Below are positions 21,135 to 30,216 of a stretch of 64,000 nt of DNA, piece by piece; within the stretch, counting starts at the first letter, position 1; each line of letters begins with the position of its first letter. The position numbers and the translations under genes were made by a program. The notes beneath the pieces are model-generated. The model saw only the letters and a program-made list of their open reading frames with translations, had not been told where the DNA came from and ran no database searches. The stretch is from Cranoglanis bouderius. Its lineage: Eukaryota > Chordata > Actinopteri > Siluriformes > Cranoglanididae. The stretch is taken from contig CM042566.1 in NCBI GenBank assembly GCA_023630585.1, forward strand, positions 8,552,754-8,616,753. Reading direction: 5' to 3'.

Positions 21135-23639
21135 ACAATAATTTCTAATATCACTCAAACACTCTTCTTTACACAGGCATCTCTGGATAACTGCACTCTT
21201 GCTGTTTTTTTTGTTTTTTTTAATTATTATTATTGTTTAGGTTTTTAAAGAACAACTAAGCAATAGTTTGTCAAATGTAAAAATATCTATTCTTACAATA
21301 TGTTCCAAAAGTTTGGTCCGACATGTTTTCCTTTATTGTGTAGTACTACTTTTGTGTTTAATTTACTTTTAAATTAAATGTAATATCTTGAATTCTGTGA
21401 ACAAAGATTAGTCCATTAGTTCCATTTGTTTTTGCTTCTTGGTTTGCATGAAAGGAAACACAAACATAGCCAACAGAAACTGCCAGCCGTGACCAGCCAG
21501 CGAATTTAGGTTAATTAATCTACTCAATTAACGGTCTGTTAAATGACTAAAATTATTTTATTGTTCATTCTTGAAAAGAAACATATAGACATTTAACAGA
21601 GTTTGAATACATAGTTTCTAACATCAGCTAGTCAGACCTAGCTAGCTCAAGCTAGCTAGATAACTAAGAACAGCACCAAATCGGCAGATCATTTTCAACA
21701 AACTTCAAAGACAACACCAAGACATTCCTCATGCTTAAATGCTGGTAAGTTATTTGTTTTTTTAATACATAGCTGGTACATCAGATAGCTGAATCTTGTC
21801 TTTTCAGTTCGAAGGTAACAAGACAAAAACTAGACTACTTAAAACCAGCCAAATACTAGCAAGCTAATTTAGCTAGTTAGCTATCATTTTTGTTTTGCTA
21901 GCAGGAATATTTTATTAGTAGACTCTGATAACCAGATGATCTTATATGAAATTGAAAATTTTTAGATGTTACTAGTCAATAAATTTTGTCCAGTGTTTGA
22001 CATGTTAATGTTCTTTTACTTCTGTCTTCCATTTTAGGTTCTACAGGCAGTGCAGCATTTTTCTTGTTTAAGTAAGTAAGTAAGTAAGTATGTAAGTAAC
22101 CTTTACTTATGAGGAAATAGAGTAAAATAGGATAAGATAAAGTGAATTATATATAAAATAGAATAAAAAATGAAAATTAATTTAAAACATAGAATACATG
22201 TGTAATGTTTTTTGTAAGTTTGCTGTGAGTGTACTACAACACATGGTATGTTATTTACACAATCATATTTTTGTGAATTGTTACAGGGAAAAAAATAGAT
22301 TTTGTTATTATGCTTTTATGCTGAAGTTTGCAAGTATGAAGTATGCACTTTTGTTTTGCTTCTCTATATAAACCACATTTTAAATTCTTAAATTTAAATA
22401 AAGAAATAAAAATCACTTTAATGTTAAAAGCATTGCTTTTTTGTTCAAAATGGGACAATTTGCTCTAAGCATTAAAATATATTAAATATATTTATTAAAT
22501 ATAATTACAATAGGATGTTTGAGTTTGCACAATATAATTACAGTATATTCATCAACTGAACAAGCAGTTTAAAACTGACTCAATTGTAGCTACATCTGTT
22601 CAACATATATGTTTCTTATCTATGCCAGCTGAGTGCTCTGGGTAGTTTTGTTATTAAGTTATTATTAGTTGGGCCGATTTTACTTTATTAGTCAACTTAA
22701 CAGTGCAGATTGTTCAAACAACGTAAGATTTAATCAGAAGCAGAATCTATAAGTAAAAAGTTGAGTGAATCAAGAAGTACTATTGGAATCAGATAGTTAG
22801 GGTTTTTAGTTTTGTTTTATTTTTTAACTGAGAAGACAATTTACTTTGTACAGTGTATCCATCACAGCAATCTTTCTGCTAACGGAAGTCCAGCATGCAT
22901 TCTCTAGTTCCACCGAAGGCACTCAGAAGAGTAAATGCCTTCTGGCATGTAGAGCTTACATGGAGAATCACTTACACTTGGTGGAGTGGCACTTTAAGAG
23001 GTTAAGAGCCTGGTTCGTTAGAGTGTGAGAAAGCGAGAAAGACAGTACACATAAGTGTGTGGTCATTATGTTGCTTCTGTATGCCACTTTTTCTCCTGAT
23101 TACTTACTGACTGACAGGAACAAGGAGAAATAACTAATTAAAACCACATGCATTACATCCTCATGGGCACCGATGTCAGTACACAACTGCTGTAATCTTC
23201 TCTTTCTCGCTCGCTGCAGTGATTGAGTTGTTTGAAATACAGATGTTCCTGCGGTGAAATCATAATTACTCTACAGATTATGGAAATCCTCCATCAAAGT
23301 GTGAGTTTTGTTTCCTGCTTGTGGTGGTTTAATCATTAAGAACTCCAGATAATTCAACTCCAGGGTCCTCGTCAATCCGAGCCTGTGTGTGCCTTAATTT
23401 GCATGCGTACATGAGACCACATTAGGCGCATCTTTGAGTTTATATCTGGAAGTCTTCAAGTGGGAAGAGAGACGTTATTGGCAGTCATACTTTATATGAA
23501 CATGTATTTTGTAGCTAAAATGAGCTAACCTGACAGGATGTTGTTGGGTATATTCATAAATGTACATAATCTCAGTTGGTAGAATGTCAGTCATCCTTAT
23601 AGATTGTGTGTATGTAATGTGTTATTTAAATCTCTCAGT
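21135..23639. other. No gene seen; one possible conserved non-coding stretch
   Basis: AT-rich with TAGCTAGC-type runs near 21640-21890 and a (GTAA)n ladder at 22071-22096. The stretch 23150-23460 is less AT-rich, has balanced composition and an octamer-like ATTTGCAT near 23397, and lacks repeat character. It could be a conserved non-coding element, which the sequence alone cannot show. Confidence 0.4.
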
Positions 23640-23644
23640 GTTGT

Positions 23645-24515
23645 TGTTACGTTATCAGGAGAAGGCTGGACACAGTTGCGGTGAAAAGCTTCGACACTTT
23701 ATTCAGCACACTTGCAGAAAAGACACAGGAAAACAAAAAAGCTTCATGCAGGTTTCGAGACTTTGCAGGTTATCGTGGCTAAGAACATATGATTTCTCAG
23801 AACGTTAGCGCTAGCAGTAAAGACACACAGTTAGAAATAAAAAAGGGTTAACGGTCATAAGCACCCAGAACCTTTTACATAAGCTAGCAGGCAAAACATA
23901 ACGTGTGCTAATTATACAGCGCTAACAGAAGTGAACACTCGACAGAAACAAGTGCACGTTAAACTATCACAGAAATTCATAAGCTGGACGAGAGCTTTAG
24001 CGGAAGTCGGAATCCGAGGTACTTAGCTTTGATGTCGAGGCCGTGAGAATCAGTCCAGAGTTTAATCGCTCGGCACAGTGAGATTCGGGAGGAAACGGAC
24101 ACTCGACATAAGGAAGTGGTTTGGGAACCACAAACACGGAGCTTCGGACATCTAAATTAGAACAACGGAATCAAGAGCTACGGAAATCGGAATCAGCGCT
24201 ACGGAACTAGAAACATTTCTATACTTCAAAGTGACACTCCGTTAAACTGAACTACAAACTAATAATCCGCGCCGAGTGGAAGAAAAACAGGGCTTTTTAA
24301 ACACACAGAAAACATACATGAAATCAAAGGCACCTGGAAATGATAATCACATTACATGGAGAACCAATACGAAATAAGGAGGCGGGGACAGAGACATGAC
24401 GCAAGACAATAACAAAAGCGCACATGGCCGAGGTAAACAAAACGAGAGTCCTTCTGAATGGAGCTGGAATGCGGAAGTAAGCTACTCCATTCGCTGCGAG
24501 AGAGGGAACATAACA
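23645..24515 (-). repeat. 3' LTR (sense strand minus)
   Basis: 871 bp, same length as the 5' LTR. It holds the polyadenylation signal AATAAA (23698-23703 on plus) and the TATA-like element near 24291-24302. The C-terminal end of the long frame (to 24352) is encoded inside this LTR. Confidence 0.93.
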
Positions 24516-27500
24516 GAGCCCCCCCCTTAAGGCGCGGCTCCCGAAGCGCTGCAAGCTTTGTCCGTTGTGGCGGACCCGGACCCCTGGGCAAGATTAGCAC
24601 ATCTGCCCCCCTGGAACCGAGGCTGGTGCAATTTAATGTCCCGCAGCCAGAGTCGACCGGGTCGTGACGAGGACTTGGACGAGGACTTGGACGAGGACTT
24701 GGACGAGGACTTGGACGAGGACTCATGCTCGGCCTGGATCGTGGAGTAGCGCGTGACCTGATGCTCGGCCTGGATCGTGGAGTAGCGCGTGACCTGATGC
24801 TCGGCCTGGATCGTGGAGTAGCGCGTGACCTGATGCTCGGCCTGGATCGTGGAGTAGCGCGTGACCTGATGCTCGGCCTGGATCGTGGAGTAGCGCGTGA
24901 CCTGATGCTCGGCCTGGATCGTGGAGTAGCGCGTGACCTGATGCTCGGCCTGGATCGTGGAGTAGCGCGTGACCTGATGCTCGGCCTGGATCGTGGAGTA
25001 GCGCGTGACCTGATGCTCGGCCTGGATCGTGGAGTAGCGCGTGACCTGATGCTCGGCCTGGATCGTGGAGTAGCGCGTGACCTGATGCTCGGCCTGGATC
25101 GTGGAGTAGCGCGTGACCTGATGCTCGGCCTGGATCGTGGAGTAGCGCGTGACCTGATGCTCGGCCTGGATCGTGGAGTAGCGCGTGACCTGATGCTCGG
25201 CCTGGATCGTGGAGTAGCGCGTGACCTGATGCTCGGCCTGGATCGTGGAGTAGCGCGTGACCTGATGCTCGGCCTGGATCGTGGAGTAGCGCGTGACCTG
25301 ATGCTCGGCCTGGGTCTCGGGGTTGCGCGTGACCTGATGCTCGGCCTGGGTCTCGGGGTTGCGCGTGACCTGATGCTCGGCCTGGGTCTCGGGGTTGCGC
25401 GTGACCTGATGCTCGGCCTGGGTCTCGGGGTTGCGCGTGACCTGATGCTCGGCCTGGGTCTCGGGGTTGCGCGTGACCTGATGCTCGGCCTGGGTCTCGG
25501 GGTTGCGCGTGACCTGATGCTCGGCCTGGGTCTCGGGGTTGCGCGTGACCTGGTGCTGGACCCGGATCTCGGGGTTGCGCGTGACCTGGTGCTGGACCCG
25601 GATCTCGGGGTTGCGCGTGACCTGGTGCTGGACCCGGATCTCGGGGTTGCGCGTGACCTGGTGCTGGACCCGGGTCTCGGGGTTGCGCGTGACCTGGTGC
25701 TGGACCCGGATCTCCGAGCCGCGCGTGACCTGGTGCTGGACCCGGATCTCGGGGTTGCGCGTGACCTGGTGCTGGACCCGGATCTCCGAGCCGCGCGTGA
25801 CCTGGTGCTGGACCCGGATCTCCGAGCTGCGCGTGACCTGGTGCTGGACCCGGATCTCCGAGCCGCGCGTGACCTGGTGCTGGACCCGGATCTCCGAGCC
25901 GCGCGTGACCTGGTGCTCTGCCTGGAACCTGCTTCAGCTCCTGGATTAGAGATAGTGGAGTGAGTAGGGTAGGAAACAGAGGAGGAGATAGTGGAGTGAG
26001 TTGGGTTGGAAATAGTGGAGGAGACAGGGCTGGGGACTGAGGAGGAGACAGGGCTGGGGACTGAGGAGGAGACAGGGCTGGGGACTGAGGAGGAGACAGG
26101 GCTGGGGACTGAGGAGGAGACAGGGCTGGGGACTGAGGAGTGAGCTGGGTTATGAGTGGAGCTGGGAGTGAAAACACCCTCTGCACTGAGGAGGAGGGCT
26201 AACACCCATCCCGAAATTAAACCCATGTAGCCCTCATAAAAATCAAAACCTGGACTTGGGAAATGATTGGAAATGGGGCTTGGAACCGGATTGAGAACGG
26301 GGCTTGGAGCCGGACTGGGAGCAGGATTGAGAACCGGAGTAGGAACCGGATTGGGAGCCAGGGTGAGAACCGGATTGGGAGCAGGACTGAGAACTGGATT
26401 GGGAGCAGGATTGAGAACCGGATTGGGAGCAGGATTGAGAACCGGATTGGGAGCAGGATTGAGAACCGGATTGGGAGCAGGATTGAGAACCGGATTGGGA
26501 GCAGGATTGGGAGCAGGACTGAGAACCGGAGTAGGACCCGGATTGGGAGCAGGGCTAAGAACAGGATCGGGAACCGGAGTAGGAACCGGACTGGGAACAG
26601 GATCGGGGACCGGAGTAGGAACCAGACTGGGGACCAGGGTGAGAACTGGATTGAGAGCAGGAGTGAGAACTGGATTGAGAGCAGGAGTGAAATCTGGACA
26701 TGGGCTTGGAGTGGAGGTTTCTTCTAGAACCTCTGAGACGAGCAGGCCAGGAGAGGTTTCCTCTATATTCGCTGGCTGCTGCTTGGGGCTGGAGGTCACC
26801 TGGTTAACCTCCAGTTGCAGCTCCACTGGGGAAACCTCCTGCTGGGTCTCCTGCTGGAGCTCGGGGCTGGAGGTCGCCATGTTAACCTCCAGTTGCAGCT
26901 CCGCTGAGAAGACCTCCTGCTGGGTCTCCTGCTGGAGCTCGGGGCTGGAGGTCGCCTGGTTAACCTCCAGTTGCAGCTCCGCTGAGAAGACCTCCTGCTG
27001 GGTCTCCTGCTGGAGCTCGGGGCTGGAGGTCGCCAAGTTAACCTCCAGTTGCAGCTCTGCTGAGAAGACCTCCTGCTGGGTCTCCTGCTGGAGCTCGGGG
27101 CTGGAGGTCGCCAGGTTAACCTCCAGTTGCAGCTCTGCTGAGAAGACCTCCTGCTGGGTCTCCTGCTGGAGCTCGGGGCTGGAGGTCGCCAGGTTAACCT
27201 CCAGTTGCAGCTCTGCTGAGAAGACCTCCTGCTGGGTCTCCTGCTGGAGCTCGGGGCTGGAGGTCGCCAGGTTAACCTCCAGTTGCAGCTCTGCTGAGAA
27301 GACCTCCTGCTGGGTCTCCTGCTGGAGCTCGGGGCTGGAGGTCGCCTGGTTAACCTCCAGTTGCAGCTCTGCTGAGAAGACCTCCTGCTGGGTCTCCTGC
27401 TGGAGCTCGGGGCTGGAGGTCACCTGGTTAACCTCCAGTTGCAGCTCTGCTGAGAAGACCTCCTGCTGGGTCTCCTGCTGGAGCTCGGGGCTGGAGGTCG

Positions 27501-28443
27501 CCAAGTTAACCTCCAGTTGCAGCTCTGCTGAGAAGACCTCCTGCTGGGTCTCCTGCTGGAGCTCGGGGCTGGAGGTCGCCTGGTTAACCTCCAGTTGCAG
27601 CTCTGCTGAGAAGACCTCCTGCTGGGTCTCCTGCTGGAGCTCGGGGCTGGAGGTCGCCAGGTTAACCTCCAGTTGCAGCTCTGCTGAGAAGACCTCCTGC
27701 TGGGTCTCCTGCTGGAGCTCGGGGCTGGAGGTCGCCTGGTTAACCTCCAGTTGCAGCTCTGCTGAGAAGACCTCCTTCTGGGTCTCCTGCTGGAGCTCGG
27801 AGGGTGCCCGCTGGTGGAGCCGCTTATGCACCCGCCAGCTGCCCTTGAAACAGTTTTGGGAGCAGAAGAAGCTGCTCCTTAATCCCTGGTTCCTGCAGGT
27901 GGGGCACTGCAGGACGGCCGGGCGGGTGCATCCCTCGGTGGAACACTCCTGGTTTTGGGGGTCTGAGGAGCAGGCCGCCACGTTAGCCCGCTTACCCCCA
28001 TAATATTCCAGGAATGAGCGGTTAGGTCGGTCGCCCAGACGGTCCTTCCCCAAAAAGGTCCAGAGGTCGGGTTGGAAGTCTGGGCTTCCGAACACCTGAA
28101 CCAGTAGATCCACAAAGCCCAAAACTGTTTTGAACTTCATGGATCCACTGGCAAGGTGAAGCTCTGCCCATTGGCGAGCAGAGCCGACCAAACGAGAGAG
28201 GAGGAACCTCACCCACTGTTCCTCGTCGGGCTTGGGGTCCTCCAAACTCAGGAAATAAAGCTGTGCCTGCAAACAGAAGCACTGTGGCCAGGTGGAAAAG
28301 CCATCAAACTCATCGGGGGGATAAACAAACGTCCATTGGGGAAAAAAAATTGAATTGTTTGCAGGCATTTTAACTGTGGCGTGGCGTGGTATGGCGTGGT
28401 GTGGCATGGCGCGGCGTGCCCTTGCTTTTCCCGCTGCATCCAT
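24352..28443 (-). CDS. Gag-like protein with MetAP1-type C6H2 zinc finger and tandem repeats
   Basis: 1363 codons, ATG 19 bases inside the 5' LTR boundary. Residues about 35-150 look like a retroelement capsid segment: DEFDGFS, a cysteine/glutamine helix, an aromatic LYF, then SARQWAELHL and a Phe/Val-rich helix, ending GDRPNRSFLEYYGG. The capsid stops early. Residues 167-210 form a zinc finger with ligands C167, C172, C180, C183, C194, C198, H206 and H210, and the signatures LQCPTC and FCSQNCFKGSW. Next come 13 copies of an acidic 26-residue unit (about 215-552), Pro-rich 8-mers, SVPSPVSS 8-mers, about 33 copies of an Arg/Ser 12-mer (RSRATPRSRPSI type) and RPSP 4-mers. The frame then reads through the polypurine tract into the 3' LTR. 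There is no CCHC knuckle and no pol. Expression is unproven; opposite-strand frames (24725-25963, 26267-28003) are shadows kept open by units that are multiples of three. Confidence 0.75.
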   Translation of the reverse strand: MDAAGKARARRAMPHHAIPRHATVKMPANNSIFFPQWTFVYPPDEFDGFSTWPQCFCLQAQLYFLSLEDPKPDEEQWVRFLLSRLVGSARQWAELHLASGSMKFKTVLGFVDLLVQVFGSPDFQPDLWTFLGKDRLGDRPNRSFLEYYGGKRANVAACSSDPQNQECSTEGCTRPAVLQCPTCRNQGLRSSFFCSQNCFKGSWRVHKRLHQRAPSELQQETQKEVFSAELQLEVNQATSSPELQQETQQEVFSAELQLEVNLATSSPELQQETQQEVFSAELQLEVNQATSSPELQQETQQEVFSAELQLEVNLATSSPELQQETQQEVFSAELQLEVNQVTSSPELQQETQQEVFSAELQLEVNQATSSPELQQETQQEVFSAELQLEVNLATSSPELQQETQQEVFSAELQLEVNLATSSPELQQETQQEVFSAELQLEVNLATSSPELQQETQQEVFSAELQLEVNLATSSPELQQETQQEVFSAELQLEVNQATSSPELQQETQQEVFSAELQLEVNMATSSPELQQETQQEVSPVELQLEVNQVTSSPKQQPANIEETSPGLLVSEVLEETSTPSPCPDFTPALNPVLTPALNPVLTLVPSLVPTPVPDPVPSPVPTPVPDPVLSPAPNPGPTPVLSPAPNPAPNPVLNPAPNPVLNPAPNPVLNPAPNPVLNPAPNPVLSPAPNPVLTLAPNPVPTPVLNPAPSPAPSPVLNPVPSPISNHFPSPGFDFYEGYMGLISGWVLALLLSAEGVFTPSSTHNPAHSSVPSPVSSSVPSPVSSSVPSPVSSSVPSPVSSSVPSPVSSTISNPTHSTISSSVSYPTHSTISNPGAEAGSRQSTRSRAARRSGSSTRSRAARRSGSSTRSRAARRSGSSTRSRAARRSGSSTRSRATPRSGSSTRSRAARRSGSSTRSRATPRPGSSTRSRATPRSGSSTRSRATPRSGSSTRSRATPRSGSSTRSRATPRPRPSIRSRATPRPRPSIRSRATPRPRPSIRSRATPRPRPSIRSRATPRPRPSIRSRATPRPRPSIRSRATPRPRPSIRSRATPRSRPSIRSRATPRSRPSIRSRATPRSRPSIRSRATPRSRPSIRSRATPRSRPSIRSRATPRSRPSIRSRATPRSRPSIRSRATPRSRPSIRSRATPRSRPSIRSRATPRSRPSIRSRATPRSRPSIRSRATPRSRPSIRSRATPRSRPSIRSRATPRSRPSIRSRATPRSRPSIRSRATPRSRPSMSPRPSPRPSPRPSPRPSPRHDPVDSGCGTLNCTSLGSRGADVLILPRGPGPPQRTKLAALREPRLKGGALLCSLSRSEWSSLLPHSSSIQKDSRFVYLGHVRFCYCLASCLCPRLLISYWFSM
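24516..24530 (-). other. Polypurine tract beside the 3' LTR
   Basis: On the sense strand a purine run with G8 lies immediately before the TGTTATG start of the 3' LTR, the expected place for plus-strand priming. The long frame passes through it. Confidence 0.75.
24660..24722 (-). repeat. 12-bp coding repeat (RPSP units)
   Basis: Four to five copies of GAGGACTTGGAC on plus, encoding RPSP tetramers on minus. Confidence 0.9.
24725..25920 (-). repeat. 36-bp coding minisatellite, about 33 units
   Basis: Three successive sub-families. About 16 units carry 'ctcggcctggatcgtggag', about 7 carry 'ctcggcctgggtctcgggg', and about 10 carry 'ctggacccggatctc'. They encode Arg/Ser-rich dodecamers. The ordering in homogeneous blocks indicates recent local amplification. 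Confidence 0.95.
25960..26155 (-). repeat. 24-bp SVPSPVSS coding repeat
   Basis: About five clean units (plus strand core 'gaggagacagggctggggac') and some partial ones. Confidence 0.88.
26226..26705 (-). repeat. 24-bp proline-rich coding repeat
   Basis: Units encode PNPVLNPA-like octamers with variants such as PDPVPSPV. The frame is maintained on minus. Confidence 0.88.
26788..27801 (-). repeat. 78-bp coding minisatellite, 13 units
   Basis: Thirteen nearly identical 78-bp units encoding a 26-residue acidic, Gln/Glu-rich module (ELQQETQQEVFSAELQLEVN plus a variable six-residue tail). The last units are more diverged. The frame is preserved throughout. Confidence 0.93.
27814..27945 (-). other. 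Captured METAP1-like C6H2 zinc finger segment
   Basis: Residues 167-210 of the Gag-like frame. The spacing C-x4-C-x7-C-x2-C-x10-C-x3-C-x7-H-x3-H matches that of the N-terminal zinc finger of methionine aminopeptidase 1, and LQCPTC, FCSQ.CFKGSW and HK.LH are hallmarks of that finger. In MetAP1 this finger helps ribosome association. Here it sits where a nucleocapsid zinc knuckle would be expected. No intron is present, which fits capture through RNA. The aminopeptidase catalytic domain is not present. Confidence 0.82.
28380..28428 (-). repeat. Degenerate GGCGT/GGCAT short repeat at the Gag N-terminus
   Basis: A run of TGGCGTGG-like units on plus, encoding a His/Pro/Ala stretch (about residues 12-24) before the capsid-like part. 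Confidence 0.6.
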
Positions 28444-28461
28444 TTTTTAGGCGGATTATTC

Positions 28462-29332
28462 TGTTACGTTATCAGGAGAAGGCTGGACACAGTTGCGGTG
28501 AAAAGCTTCGACACTTTATTCAGCACACTTGCAGAAAAGACACAGGAAAACAAAAAAGCTTCATGCAGGTTTCGAGACTTTGCAGGTTATCGTGGCTAAG
28601 AACATATGATTTCTCAGAACGTTAGCGCTAGCAGTAAAGACACACAGTTAGAAATAAAAAAGGGTTAACGGTCATAAGCACCCAGAACCTTTTACATAAG
28701 CTAGCAGGCAAAACATAACGTGTGCTAATTATACAGCGCTAACAGAAGTGAACACTCGACAGAAACAAGTGCACGTTAAACTATCACAGAAATTCATAAG
28801 CTGGAAGAGAGCTTTAGCGGAAGTCGGAATCCGAGGTACTTAGCTTTGATGTCGAGGCCGTGAGAATCAGTCCAGAGTTTAATCGCTCGGCACAGTGAGA
28901 TTCGGGAGGAAACGGACACTCGACATAAGGAAGTGGTTTGGGAACCACAAACACGGAGCTTCGGACATCTAAATTAGAACAACGGAATCAAGAGCTACGG
29001 AAATCGGAATCAGCGCTACGGAACTAGAAACATTTCTATACTTCAAAGTGACACTCCGTTAAACTGAACTACAAACTAATAATCCGCGCCGAGTGGAAGA
29101 AAAACAGGGCTTTTTAAACACACAGAAAACATACATGAAATCAAAGGCACCTGGAAATGATAATCACATTACATGGAGAACCAATACGAAATAAGGAGGC
29201 GGGGACAGAGACATGACGCAAGACAATAACAAAAGCGCACATGGCCGAGGTAAACAAAACGAGAGTCCTTCTGAATGGAGCTGGAATGCGGAAGTAAGCT
29301 ACTCCATTCGCTGCGAGAGAGGGAACATAACA
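28462..29332 (-). repeat. 5' LTR (sense strand minus)
   Basis: 871 bp. In sense orientation it contains a TATA-like TTTAAAAAG (about 29108-29117 on plus) and a polyadenylation signal AATAAA (28515-28520 on plus). The sole difference from the 3' LTR is A here versus C there, about 28806 ('gctggaagag' against 'gctggacgag'). Confidence 0.93.
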
Positions 29333-29337
29333 GTTGT

Positions 29338-30214
29338 AAGAGTGCATCTGTTCATGGTGATGATTAATTTAATTTAATTTAATCTCCACAAGTTCCTTGC
29401 ATGCAACTTTCCTCCAGTGATTAATTGACATAGTCTACATGGCGGTCAAACGAGTTTTTTTCAAACCTAGGAGCGATCCAGAGAACTAATCCATGGTCCT
29501 CTTGAAAATGGTGGTCTGGGGTTTGCTTCAAGCAAATTGTGGCATGGACCGCATCAGTGATGGAACCGGTCTGCTTTCAGTAGTTCAACTTTTTCCTGCT
29601 TTAAGTTTTGTGATGGTGGGGAAAGGGATGTTATGGTCAGCAGAGGACATGAAATGCCTCCCTGATATACGAAACCAGACTTTCATAGGGCTGGAGCACT
29701 GTAATTAGCTCACCTTTGTGGTGCAAGTGTTTGAACTGAGAGCACTGCAATACGAGAAGAAGATTGTTCCATAACTACTCCTCCTTTGCAGGTATTCCTG
29801 CATGATGACATGCCATGCATCCAAAAAGGAAAATAATCAAAAATAGCAAACAGGCTAGCCTTGTGTCTATAATTTAGTAAACCTGTGTGCACAGAAGTGA
29901 CACTGTCACAGACAGTGCCACTGCTGACTAAGCATTAGTCACCTGAAGTGTACACTTGATTTGGTCTTGAAATATAATTGTTTAACATTTGCATAAACAG
30001 TTTTTCAACAGGACTAGATAAAAGTCCTGATAAAATACAGATAAAATACTGTACAGCTGATAAAATATATGGTTGCTAACTCAAAAATACTCAACATACT
30101 AGTCCTATTCCTAAATAATTACTTTGGCTACTTGTGTCATCAATAAGATTTTATATAGATTTGTATCTTTGTATTTAACAGAGAGTCTTTTTGTTTTTTG
30201 TTTTTTTATAAATG
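29338..30214. other. No gene seen
   Basis: The 71-codon frame at 29493-29708 has no recognisable motif. Otherwise ordinary sequence flanking the LTR element insertion. Confidence 0.4.
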
Positions 30215-30216
30215 TA

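Larger units (their letters stand above)
23645..29332 (-). mobile_element. Young non-autonomous LTR retrotransposon with captured MetAP1-type zinc finger
   Basis: 5688 bp, sense strand minus. Two 871-bp LTRs in direct orientation begin and end TG...CA (with TGTTA/TAACA ends) and differ at one base by full visual alignment. The 5-bp target duplication GTTGT lies at 23640-23644 and 29333-29337. A G-rich polypurine tract abuts the 3' LTR. One 1363-codon Gag-like frame fills the interior. Protease, reverse transcriptase, RNase H and integrase are absent, so mobility would need a related autonomous element. The interior is markedly GC-rich and repetitive compared with its AT-rich surroundings. Ty3/gypsy-like affinity is inferred from the 5-bp duplication, LTR ends and Gag character. 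Confidence 0.93.

Noticed and set aside
22049..22075. Micro-exon ending at GTAAGTAAGT
   Set aside because: The apparent donor is the start of a (GTAA)n ladder, so the donor match is a by-product of a simple repeat.
24725..25963. 412-codon plus-strand frame of repeated dodecamers
   Set aside because: It is the opposite strand of the 36-bp coding repeat. Element polarity (polyadenylation signals, polypurine tract, Gag and zinc finger) is minus, and this frame has no start context or domain.
24723..26186. 487-codon minus frame of Pro/His/Gly-rich repeats
   Set aside because: An alternative frame of the same Arg/Ser repeats. It lacks the capsid and finger parts and starts in the middle of the element.
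24665..27800. CRISPR-like regular repeats
   Set aside because: The units are contiguous without unique spacers, encode protein and lie in a eukaryotic LTR element.
26267..28003. 578-codon plus-strand frame rich in Ser/Cys/Trp
   Set aside because: Shadow of the acidic 78-bp repeat and the zinc-finger region; it exists only because the units are divisible by three.
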